From Heterodera schachtii (Eukaryota; Nematoda; Chromadorea; Rhabditida; Heteroderidae), in contig SIJG01000047.1 of assembly GCA_023374025.1 (NCBI GenBank), positions 469,964 to 533,963 on the forward strand: a stretch of 64,000 bases of DNA, read 5' to 3'. Made by a program: the position numbers and the translations under genes. Below the pieces are notes generated by a model. It saw only the letters and a list, made by a program, of their open reading frames with translations. It was not told the origin of the DNA and made no database searches. Positions 33,653 through 45,700 of this stretch are shown piece after piece. How positions within the stretch are numbered: position 1 is the first letter of the stretch; the number at the start of each line of letters is the position of its first letter.

Positions 33653-34256
33653 TAGGGCTTCTTTTTTTAGGCACAAAAAATCGCGAAATAGGCATCTAAA
33701 ATAGGCAGAAAAAATCGCAAAATAGGCATTAAATAGGCACAAAAATCCTCGAATAGGCACTAAAATAGGCAAAAAATTTTTTTATTAACGCTTTTTTGGT
33801 ATTAAAACAATTAAAAATTAATCTAAAAAATAATTTTGCTTATATTTCAATTGTTTTAAAGTTGTTTTCGATAAAAATAATTTTTTAAACCAAAATTTTG
33901 TGAAGAAAAAATAATTAATTTTTGTGGAAGAATTTTTGTGAAAATTTTTTTCAATTCTTAGGGGTGTATTTTTGAAAAATTTTTCAGGTCGATTCTTAGG
34001 GGGTGTATTTTTCATTTTTATTGCATTTTTGGTAAGGGTTTTTCCCAAAATCCTGAAAAAGCCGCCAAAAATGGCGAAATAGGCACAAAAATAGGCAAAT
34101 AAGCATTAAGCACACAAAGTCCAAAATAGGCAAAAATAGGCATTATAAAAGTCATCGTACACACCCCAAACCAAGCGGAAAATACTTTTTTCGTGCTTAT
34201 CTAAGCGTATTAAGTGCGCAGAAATTTTAGGCATTTGCCTAAAAAAAGAAGCCCTA
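33653..34256. mobile_element. Complete AATAGGCAC-type hAT element, 604 bp
   Basis: Ends TAGGGCTTCTTTTTTTAGGC and the inverse, flanked by perfect 8-bp repeats ATGATCAG (33645-33652, 34257-34264). The private word is AATAGGCACAAAAAT, repeated near both ends. Relics of the same family are at 25870-26190 and 29645-29695. No transposase is present. Confidence 0.85.
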
Positions 34257-34739
34257 ATGATCAGCACCCGCCACAAATTACCATAGAAATGACTTTTTAT
34301 ATAACTTCAGGGGGGGATCACAAAACCGAAAAGTACCGGATTAAACATTTGGCAGTAACAATTAAAATTATTGAAAATTAAATTATGGTGTGATTACATA
34401 CAATTAAAAAAAAAGTAAAAAAAGATTATAGGGACAGAAATTAAAAATTAGAATAGAATAGGAAAATTTGGAAAAAATACAAGCTATGGGTTAAAAAATA
34501 GAGAATATAGAAATGTTTCGAATATTGCTGAAAATTTTATATTATATTGTACAACTTTGATTTAAAAAAAATATCCAATGAAAGAATAATTTCATTAATT
34601 CTCAAAAATATATTTTATTTTCTCTTCTTCCCAAAATTTTTAAATATGGTAATTTAATTTATAATTTAGTATAATTAATAAACAAAAAAGCACCAAAATC
34701 ATTTATTTACAAATCACTTTTCTTCTTCTGCTGTTTTCT

Positions 34740-34935
34740 GAAACATTTCTTCTCCAAATGTTTCTTCCAATTGAAAATATGCTTTTTTTTTGTTAATTTT
34801 CAATATTTTTTCGATAATTCATCACTCATTTTTGGATTTTCGCTTTAATTTTCCAATGAATTTTAATTTTTTCTTTATCACTTAATCTTTTGAATCGAAT
34901 ACCAAATTGTTTCTTCCATTTACGAATTAACTATT
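34740..34935 (-). pseudogene. Lysine-rich HTH-repeat protein, copy 6, 3' relic
   Basis: The minus strand keeps LIRKWKKQFGIRFKRLSDKE, the end of repeat 2, and a decayed repeat 3 with SDE and FGEEM words. The 5' two-thirds are missing. It resembles the tails of copies 1 and 4. Confidence 0.5.
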
Positions 34936-35248
34936 GGAATTCTTAAGTTTCAATGACACATCGGAAAATGAATTTTTGAAATTATGCATTCCACTCCCCC
35001 CCCCCCATTCGCTCTGGTTGGTTGGCCTTTATTATCGAGAAATAAAATTATTTTACCGAGAATCAGCACCGAAAAATTGGCCAGAGATTCGAGAACCCCA
35101 AATACCCGAGAAATTACATGAGTCATTAATTAACCCATGAACCGAGACTCACGCACATTCCTTACCCCCCTATCCTTCTTATTTCAATGAAAACTTTTAC
35201 AATTTTGGGAAGTCCCATCCCTGAAACCCTGTTCAATCAGCCCATCCG

Positions 35249-35481
35249 ATTGATCAGTCCCTAAACATCTAAGGAAAACATCATTGATCGGCCATTCCTC
35301 AGGCTGATCAGTCCTTAACACATCAAATGGACCAAGATTCTTATGACTGTTTAGTCGTTGGAAATTTCGGCTCTTTAGTCAATAATCATTTCAATTTGGT
35401 TTCTAATCGTTTATCATGGCTGTTAAGCATTTTCCTGCAAATTAGCTGATTTTCATTACTGCATACAAACATTGTTTCTGA
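35249..35481 (+). repeat. Dispersed 233-bp repeat, copy B
   Basis: Direct near-identical copy of 22140-22372. It ends immediately before a CCCGG tract (35486-35565), whereas copy A is followed by unrelated DNA. Confidence 0.75.
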
Positions 35482-36726
35482 ACAAGGGACCGGTCCCGAA
35501 AAACCGGGAGTCCCGGAGCGGGATCCCGTCCCAGTCAATATCAATTTTCCAAATCCCGGTCCCGGCCATTACAATATTCCTGTCGCTCTAATTTTATTAC
35601 CATTCTGCTGAATTTCAAAAGCATTTGCATTGTTGGTTTTCGATTCTTTGTGCTTTGCAGTACTGATCCCCGTTTTCTCCAGCAGATCGGCAGGGATGGC
35701 GAGCAGAAAAGCATCGGCCGACCGATCCTTTCATTTGTTAATCAAACATTCCCTTATCTTTCTTTATCTGTCCCCCTCCCCCCCCCCCCCAATCGGTGAC
35801 ATTTTCTCTGCCACAGGCAAAACTTAACTTTTTATTGTGCAAATCTCTCTCTCATCAGCCAGCCCATCCTCTGCACTTTTTTTGTCACTGGATTACAGCA
35901 AATATACAAAAGAAAGTGAGTGATGATTTTATTATTCATTTTGCAAATCATTTCGTGGGGCTGAACTTTTGCCCATTGCCCATTCTTTGTCCCTTTCTTT
36001 TATGCCCGCCGCTGCCCAATTCTTCAGCAGCAAATGCCAACTCCTCCCCCGTCCTCGGCATTTTCCCATTCATTTAGTTGGATTCCAATAAATGCCGATT
36101 TGAATGAGCAAATGTCAACTCCGAAGAGTGGCCGAATGTTGCCCCCCCCCATTTCTTTGTCCCTTTCTTTTGTGCCTGTCCGCCCCTTTCTCATCAGTCG
36201 CAAATGCATCTCGAATCCCTCCCTACTCGCCATCGGTCATCTTTCCCCGCCTATAAATTTGCTTATAATCCCACGCCCAGCTTTAAATTACTGCACTCAA
36301 TTTGTTGTACAGTCAGAGTCAAATGCTTTCCATGGTATTTATTATCTTTAGCTTTCCCAAATGATGTTTAGGTCACAGAAGAGAGCAGCAACCTTTGCTA
36401 TCAAAATTTATTCTTTAAATATTTAATTTAAATCTTTTACAAAATAATTGTGTATTATTTCATTTAAAATTAATAAAAATTTGAATTATTTATTTTTTTT
36501 TGAATTTTTAAAAATTTGGTCCCGGTCTCGGACAAAAATCGAGGTCCCGGTCCTGGATTCTCAGGTCCCGGCAAGTCCCGGTCCCTCTTGGGTAGAAGAG
36601 AAATATTTTTAATTTTCGTATAGAAAATATGTAGTCTTCGTTCATTTTTCTGAAACCTGGAAGATTCAAACGTTTAGATTAAACACTTTTTCAACCTTTA
36701 AATTTTAGATACGTAGGTAATTAAAT

Positions 36727-39700
36727 ATGAATTTTTTAACCCAAATTGTGACAAATTCGGCAAACGATACAGACGAAGACGACGAAATGTCACCGGACAA
36801 AGGCAAGCAAAAATGCCGAGATTCATTGACACCCCTAACTCCTCCCTTCAGCTACGAACATTATTACTCATCAGTTTGCCACGGAAGCGGATGGTGGTGA
36901 ACAGTTTGGACAACGCCAACAGACAAATGCATTTGTTCAAAGCGGTTTTACGGCACTTTTCATGTTGTTGACATTGCTGTTTTCAATTTCCAGGTGCGAT
37001 TGGACGCACTCAATCCGTCAGTGAAGCAGCCATTGAAAATGCCGAGGCGGAGAATCAGCAGCAATTGACTTTGTCACGAATGCAAAGTGTCAACGGCAGT
37101 TTCGAAAAAATTGGCGATGAACCGAATGAATTCGGTTGGAACATATGCCGTACTTTGACTTTTCGACCCAAATAAAAATTGCAACAATTTTAGAAGCCAT
37201 TGGAGTGGCCGATGTTCTCTCATCAGTGGACCATTTGCAATTTGTATGCCAATCTGTTGAACCCATCCATCCATTGTTAAGAGACAAATAAATATTTCTT
37301 TGTTCCATGAAAAGGGTCAACAAAATCCGGCACAATTTGACAATCCTTCGGCGAAGAAGACAAAAAGTTGTGCCGAAGCCGTCCGAGTCCAATTGACTGA
37401 CGGAGGAAACAATGACGAACCAATGATGGAATGGGAAGGGCAACAGAAACAGCAGGAGAACTCAGCACATGGCGACGGCACTCTATCGGACAATGGTAAG
37501 AAAAAAAGGGATTACATATTTGCTCTTTTTATCATCCCGGGCGGGGGATTATTTTACGTACAGATTTATTTGTCAAATAGTTTTGAAAATTTCTAAAAAT
37601 TTCGCCAAAAAATGTCATCGCTTCAAAAATAAGTCATTTTTTATTTCATTTTTGTTAAAGAATTCCAGAATTTAACATGAAAATTCTAAAAATGCTTATA
37701 ATATTTTAAAAATATTGAAAAACACAAGCATATTCTCCGACCCCTAATTCGCCAAAAATTTAATAATAATCAAAAAAAAAAAATGTTTTTACAGAATGAA
37801 GTATGTGTGTGCTCTTTCTGAAAATACCAAATTCATTAATTTTTCTCAAATATATTTTCCGAAAATCTTTTTTTTAGAGAAAAATTGCCAAAAAAAGAAA
37901 GAAAGTTCAGTAATTTGTTTACAACCACTCATTTGTCAGTTCCTTTTTTGTCTCACCCCCATCATTTACATTAAATCTTTTTATTTTTTTAAATTTTTAA
38001 GCGCATTAATGTGCGACTTAATATTAATACATTAATATTACTTTTTTTATTTAATTACTGTAGGGATTTAAATATTTTTATTATTTGTGTCTCTTTCATT
38101 TTTCCAAATGACATCATTTTTCTGATGCTAAAATCGCACATTTTTAAATTTAATTGAGACAGAATTTTATCATATGATATGTCCTGACGTCAGAAATTCC
38201 ATTTTTTTTTTGCATCATCTAGATGTCATAAAATATGATACGACGTCAGAAATAATTACCAATTGAAACAAAATTTTCAAAAATCTGACGTCAGATCAGT
38301 GATATGACGGAAATTGAAATAGGCCCCTGGATGGAGTGGGAGATGAGGATGATTTGCTCATTTGTTAGCATTTGTTCACTGTCTCCTCTGAAAGGGGGGG
38401 GGGGATAATTGGAGACGGTGGGATTAATGAAGACGGGCTGATAAAAAGAGCAAATACGGTATTTCTTATTATCTGTCACCAGATTTCAAAAAAAAAAAAA
38501 AAATCATTAAGGGTAAATTTGTTTTGGGGGTTTTGGGTCGGGAAAAAACGATTATTTCGGACTCCGAACCCGAATTCGAACAAAAAGTCGAAATTACCCC
38601 ATTTGGTTTATGTTGACAATAATTAGTTTTAGTGCATTGTTTGCAACCCATCGTGCAGCCCGTCAATGAATTTGGAATTGATTTGGTTCCGATTGTTTCT
38701 GCAAAACAAATCGGAGACAATTTTGGTGTGCGGAATGTTCAGCAGCAGGTAATTAATTCAGTGGGTGGCCAACACTTTCAGTGTGTAATTAAAGTATCAT
38801 TTAAGGGTCAAAAGCGCCGCAACGAAAAGAAATGTGTTGCCTCATTGGTAATCCATCGGATGGACAATCCAAACGAACGTTGTGTAGTCAAAAAGTACCA
38901 ATTCTTCTCGGTGACGGACAATGAGCAGCATCAAATGAATTCCGCTGCTTTTGCAACTTCTGAACGTTATAACCCAACGGTCGGCCAAATGACACAGAAA
39001 ATTTTGTCGGAGCATTTTGAAACACCAATTGACAAATTAATTGCACAATTTGACATGCAAATGCAAATTTGCGATACGGACTTTGATGACGGACGTTTTG
39101 TCGACATGGAAAAAAATTGGTCGGCTGAACTTGTTCAAAACAATGGTGCCTACAAAGTGCTGCTCCATGCAAAAATGGATGCCAGAAGTGGACGTGGATA
39201 TGAAGATGTATCCGCCAGCCAAATGGCCAACCGTGGACCACGTCAGCAACGTGAAATGTTTGGCACCCAAACGTACAATGAATATGAGTCCGACGTGTTT
39301 GATCATCAAACTGCTGGAAATCGTAGTAAATGTGTGCGTCCCATTGGTGATCCATCGTTTTGTAACTCCAACTTGGAACAAATGTAAGTTGAAAATATTT
39401 TGGAGACGAAGAGAAAAGAGAGAGAGGCGACATCGTAAAGGCGAAGAGAATTTAAATGATTTAACAAAATCCTTTTAAATTTAGCAAATTTTGTACAAAA
39501 AATTCAAAAATATTTACGAAACTGAGTAATATTTCGTATTTTTTTTTATCAAATAGGACTTCGTTTTTTATATGATTTTTAACAAATTGCACCTCGTTAA
39601 ATTGTTTCTGGTTACGGGCCTGAAGAGGACTTCGTAAATTTTCGTCTCCGCCCCCCCCCCCCCCCCTGCACATCGTTCGTATGAAGTCGGGTCTACCCCC

Positions 39701-42700
39701 CCCCCCCCGGAACGGGCTTGTTTGAATTGGCCAACAACAAAAAAAAGTTATGGCTTCATAAAGTTGTCTCAGACGCAGTTGACTCCTACCGTACCCCCCC
39801 CCCCCCCCCCCCCCCCCCCTGTACCTTAATGTATGATTATATGGACTAATTTTTTAAAAAGCAATATTTCAAAGTAATTGTCTTTTAAATTCTTATATGT
39901 TTGTTGGTTGTTGTTTCTTTTTTTCTAAAATCCATTTTATTGGGTATTTAGCGGTCGCTTTCTTCTCTCCGAGGTGAAGGCGCCTCTCGCCAATCTTTAC
40001 GATGCTTCAACGGACAATTTCGTCACTTTGAATGATTATGGATTTGTTAACAAAATGGCCAAAAACAACAAAAATTTTACAATGCAGGACAGGCCAAATA
40101 TGCGAGAACAACTCATTGAATTTGAATGTTTTGACGATTTGAAAGAGCGTACAAAAATATTGGACATTGATCAGAAAGTTGCTAATACTATTTTTAACAA
40201 TTGTTATTTACGCTTTTGTTATAGTTGAGTGTGATCAGCCAACTTGCACAGCTTGATGATGTCAGTCCGCTTGGTCAGTTTCTGCAGAAAGCGGCAGCTC
40301 AAACCGAACGTGGCAACTCATTTGGCTTCATTAAAATTGTGCCGAAAACGGTAGAAATCGGCACTTTTTACTCTCATGAAAAATATTTTGCAGACATTTT
40401 CATTGAAATTGGGCAACCCCAAAGTGCGTGACATCATTCTGCAGCAGTTGCATATGAACAATGCCACACATTTTGTCATGTCGGCATGCTATGGGTCAAT
40501 TGTGGCAGGGATTGTGACTTTTAATGAGCGTAGTGCCACCAATAAAACCGACATTTCAAATGCGAAAAGGGTGCAGAAAAGGCAATAAATTATTTAAAAA
40601 TCTGAATTTGTTCAAGATTGTTCGTAAGTTTCTGCGTGGAGATGTGCTGAATCCCTCGGACAAATCATTTATCCCTAATTTGAACAAATCCATTTGGTGC
40701 AGTGTTTTCGTTGACCCTTCGATTGGAAATTACGCGACTGATTTGGTCAGTGATTTGTCTTCCTTTTAAAACGATTCAATCGCATTTTACATATAAGAAT
40801 TTTATCGACGGGCTCAACTCTTTTGCCTCCAAATATGGGACTGCAAAAGACGCAAGACATCCGACTCCGATCAGTTTTTCGTTGGTCCCACTGTCTTCAA
40901 TTATCGACATAACCCAATTCAATCCCGTCTCTACTCATATGATCGGTGATTTATTTATTATTTTGATCAAAATTGATTATCCCAATGATCAGCAGATGAA
41001 CATCAGTTTGGGTGGTTCTGTGGCCATGTGCAAACTGTGAATGAATATGAATGGCAGTTGCGAAAAGTCCGTCAATCACTGAACGAATGTTCTGCCATGT
41101 TAACGTTGGTTTTTGGCAATTTTTTCAATTCAATTTAAAAATTTGTTTTTCAGCAATGGCCAGTTGGACGATGCCCAACAAATTTTTGAACAATTGGAAG
41201 CGAAGAAAAACAATTTTTACGACTCACTAAAAGATTTCATCGTGGATTTGCGAGTGTGCAAATCTGATCCTCAAAAGGAGAATATGCTGAAAAGGGCGGT
41301 CGATGATTACGTGCAGTTCTGTCAGTCCGTTAGTGATTGCTTTGAAGAGTTGGTGAAAGAGAAGAAGGAAATGGTCAACGAATTGAAGCAAAAAGGCAAA
41401 TGCTTTTGGAAGGAGCGCCCCGACATTTGCGGCTACCGTATTTGCTCTAATTATCCCCCATGGGCGATTATTTTTCAACCTCCTCGTAGACTGGGGGATA
41501 ACTGGAGACTGGGGGATTATCATAGAGGGATTATTTTTCAAACGCCTCCTAGACTGGGAGATAATTGGAGACTGGGGGATTATCATAGATGGATTATTTT
41601 TCAAACGCCTCCTAGACTGGGGGATAATTGGAGACTGAGGGATTATCATAGATGGATTATTTTTCAAACGCCTCCTAGACTGGGAGATAATTGGAGACTG
41701 GGGGATTATCATAGATGGATTATTTTTCAAACGCCTCCTAGACTGGGGGATAATTGGAGACTGGGGGATTATCATAGAGGGATTATTTTTCAACCTCCTG
41801 GTAGACTGGGGGATAATTGGAGACTGAGGGATTATCATAGATGGATTATTTTTCAAACGCCTCCTAGACTGGGGGATAATTGGAGACTGGGGGATTATCA
41901 TAGAGGGATTATTTTTCAACCTCCTGGTAGACTGGGAGATAATTGGAGACTGGGGGATTATCATAGATGGATTATTTTTCAAACGCCTCCTAGACTGGGG
42001 GATAATTGGAGACTGGGGGATTATCATAGATGGATTATTTTTCAAACGCCTCCTAGACTGGGGAATAATTGGAGACTGGGGGATTATCATAGAGGGATTA
42101 TTTTTCAACCTCCTGGTAGACTGGGGGATAATTGGAGACTGGGGGATTATCATAGATGGATTATTTTTCAAACTCCTCCTAGACTGGGGGATAATTGGAG
42201 ATTGGGGGATTATCATAGAAGGATTATTTTTCAAACGCCTCCTAGACTGGGGGATAATTAGAGCAAATACGGTATGTCCAAAATTGGATTCAAAGTTGAA
42301 TTTTTTCAAGCCCTGCTGATAGATTAAACAGCATTAAACTTTTAAGAAATAGTAATCTTCTAGTCTATTAGGAGTTCATTAATTATGTTGTTTAAATAAT
42401 TAATGAATTTTTCAAAAACTAACTGCTGATTTACTGATCGGACACAATCACTTCCTATCATTTAGTTAATGTTATTTCAACTTTCAGGGATTGAAAAAAT
42501 TCAAAATTTGAACCTGACTTTAGACATAGCCGCAAATGTCGGGACATGTTTTGGAATATTTTGCATAAAAAAATGTTTAAGGCGTCACTTACATCGGTCG
42601 TTCCACTCGCCAACAATTGGACTCGCGTTTTGCTCTTGATGACTCCAATTCGTCCGTTTTTCATTTTGTTTTGTTGAGAAATTCGTCTGTTCCGCCGGTT

Positions 42701-45700
42701 CAAAACCAACACACTTCCTTTTTGCTCTGTCTTGGCAAACTTTACGAGTTAGTGAGACGTGGAAAATGTTCGTTTGTCGATTTGGATGTTCTGCGGGATG
42801 GCGAAGAAGTGCAGGCGGACAAAGGATTGCCGGAGGGCATTCGCTCATTGGACGAATACCCAAACTTTGGAATTCGGCTGATCAAAATGCGTGGGAACAA
42901 ATTGTTGTCGAATGATTACATGGCAGAGGAGGAACGGAAATTGCAATATCCAATTGCTCGGGTTGGTTTAAATGGAGTTGGCGGGGGGGGGGGGGGGGGG
43001 AAGCATTGGGGGAGAAGCCCACCCCCCCCCCCCCCCCCCGCGCCGTTCCCCCCCACACCGTACCCCCCCCCCCCCCCCACGAGAAGGCACATTAAAAATG
43101 CCAAATACCGTACTTCATCGGTTATAAGCTCCGGCGGTTCTAATTTTTAATATTAGCGGTGTGTGAAAGCAATTAATAAGTTATGGGTCCTCAAAAGTCT
43201 CAAATTTTGGCCTAAAGGCCTATTTCCAGCAGCTCTGTTAACTTTCTATTAATTTCCCAACCTTTAATTTTATTATTTTTTTTGCTTATTTTCACTAAAA
43301 AGAAACTACAGTTTAAAATATTTAATTTTATTATACATTAATAAATTTATTTATGTTTATGTTGGATTTGAACCCGAGCTCCAAAAAATGCGAATACATT
43401 TTAACAGATTGAGAACATTCGACGCACAGAAGTTGGAGCAGTGCCTCAAGCTGATCCGAAACACATCCAGGGTTGCAGTTTGCCGTGCCCTTTCTGCGAA
43501 GGATATGGTGGAAAATGTTCAAACACTGACCAATTGTGGGAGTGCGACGATTGTTGCAAAGCATTGACTTTTGTCAAAATTGAAAAAGTAATTGAGTAAT
43601 TGCTGCTATTTGTGTAGTAATTAGTATGGAGAAAAATCTAATTACGCGCAGGTGCAAATTACGCATTTCTTTTGCGCTTGTGGAAAAACGCCGGTCGATG
43701 GATTTTCTTTTCGCTGTTCCGAGGTGGCAAAGCATGGAACTGAGTTCAAGCATTTTTGCCCGAAAGCATCGTTGGACAAGGAATTGGATCGGTTGAACAA
43801 CAAAGGCATGTTTAACATTTTGCTGCTTGGTGAGACGGGCGTTGGCAAATCGACGCTGATCAACGCACTCATCGCTTACCTGAAACATGCGACTTTGCAA
43901 GAAGCGCTTGAGGTGACCGAGTTTATTGAGTACTATATTTATAATTGGCATTATTTAAATCCAAAACAGGCAAAAGAAATTGACTGGGTGATCCCGGCCC
44001 GATTTTGTACGGGTCGTTATGACAGCAAAGGGAATCGGCAAAGAATTGAAGTCCAACTGGGCGAGGAGAGCAAGGAGGAGCGTCTTGAAGCTGGCGAATC
44101 GCAGACCAAATGGCCAAATGCATATGTGATCCCGTCAAAAGGTCGGTCCAAAACAAACCGTTTTCTATTCAACAAGAGTGATCAGAGTAACAATTTCAGA
44201 TGGGCACAAAGTCCGAATAATCGACGCGCCAGGAATTGGTGACACAAAAGGCGTCAACGAAGACAAAATCAACTTTGACAAGACACTGAACTTCATCAGC
44301 ACACTTCCCGAACTTCACGCCGTTTGCATTCTGTTGCGTCCCAACACCACTCGCGCAACGCCCGCAATCACATATTGCATTAAGGGACTGCTCACGTACT
44401 TGCACAAAAATGCAGCCAAAGTATTGTACTCATCGTCCATACACTTGTGAAAATGGCTAACACGGATTATAACACACCTTTTTAGAACATTGTTTTTGTG
44501 TTCACCAACGCACGCGGGTCCAATTATGACATGGGCAAGTTTTAGCTTCTAATGATAAAGTTACGGTACTTCCTTGTTTTGATACCCCCCCCCCCCCATC
44601 CATCGAAAATTTTTTTTATAGGATTGAAAATGTTTTCGATTTCTGTAAAGCTAATAGAGAGCCATGTGAAGGGCTTTCGATTGATCCCAACAATGTTTGA
44701 TTTGGATGCAAAAGAAAAAAAAACACCATTTTCGTCTCGTGGCCAGGGACCTTGAAAACCCCAAGATATTTTTAATTTATCGGGGGGGGGGGTAGCAAAA
44801 CACGGAGGTACCAAGACTGAATTTATATGACAGTAAATTTTCAGGAAAGACTGACATCGTACTGGAGAAAATATTGACCCCCGTTGAACAAGAGCATAAT
44901 GTTTGGACATTCTGATTTTCCATAAACATGCCTTAATTCGCTTTCTTTTTGAAAAAGGTGTCAATTCCGCTCCATGAAGACCGAATTTACTGTGTGGACA
45001 ACGAAGCGTACGAGGCATTGTGTCTGATCAAAAAGGCCGGCATTGAATACGACCAACAAAAGATGGACAATTTTTCGTGGAGTTGGGCCCATGCGGAGAA
45101 GGAATTTCGGCGACTGTTCCAGCACGTGTCCAACTTGGTGCCGCACCGCACATGGGAAACCGTGTCGCTCAACGAAGCGCGTCGAACGATCATCGATTTG
45201 TCCGAACCGTTGGCACTTATCACTGAAAAGATTCAGGCAAATTGCCATTTATTACTGTCGTTTAATGTGTTAATTATGCCCGAGTCTTTTCAGTCCAATC
45301 TTGATCGGATCCAAAATTACGAAGAGGCCATCAAACGCGGAAAGGAAAAAGTGGAAAATGTTCCAACACTTGAAACCATAGAATTCGTCCCTTTGTCTTA
45401 CCCGCGCACTGTTTGCACCGCGGTAAATGTTGTTACGATTTATTTATGAGAGACGACAGCTTGTCTCCTCCTCATCTCATCTTAGTTTTTCGTCGTCGGA
45501 TTATTGGATTTTCTAATAAATGAGATATGTCCATTTAGGCCTGTTGTACTTCCATCCAGCGTACACTTAACAATGGCGATGTCAAGGTGTACATGAAGCA
45601 TTGTCACGAGCACTGTTACTTGCCGAGCACCCCGCAACTCTTTCCAAATGAGGGCTTGAAAAAATGTTGGGCAATGAACGGAACGAACAGCTGCAGGGTA

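Larger units (their letters stand above)
34265..36726. other. Repeat-rich region upstream of the large GTPase gene
   Basis: 34740-34935 is an HTH-gene relic (separate entry). Near 35210 is a right end GAAGTCCCATCCCTG of a hAT-like element, preceded by ACCGAGA/CGAGAA words. 35249-35481 is the 233-bp repeat. 35486-35565 and 36518-36590 are CCCGGTCCCGG-type tracts. 35740-36240 is pyrimidine-rich and includes two diverged copies (about 35985-36050, 36155-36215) of a TTTGTCCCTTTCTTTTRTGCC block. A TTTTAG near 36708 could be a trans-splice or 5'UTR acceptor for the gene starting at 36727. Confidence 0.45.

Noticed and set aside
41113..42309. 382- and 360-residue repeat proteins on both strands (IIFQTPPRLGDNW / MIIPQSPIIPQS)
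   Set aside because: Only the first part (41154-41395) is exon. The rest is a 63-bp minisatellite in a TA-flanked MITE inside an intron, open on both strands because the unit is a multiple of three.
42617..43150. 177-residue frame with GGGGG and PPPPP runs as one protein
   Set aside because: The first part is the real exon 42582-42961; the Gly/Pro runs come from G and C homopolymers in the following intron, and splicing at CGG|GTTGGT restores the family sequence.
44949..45449. Single 166-residue ORF reading through 45237-45293
   Set aside because: The stretch ANCHLLLSFNVLIMPESFQ interrupts the family sequence; a CAG|GC … TTTTCAG intron fits phase and restores it.
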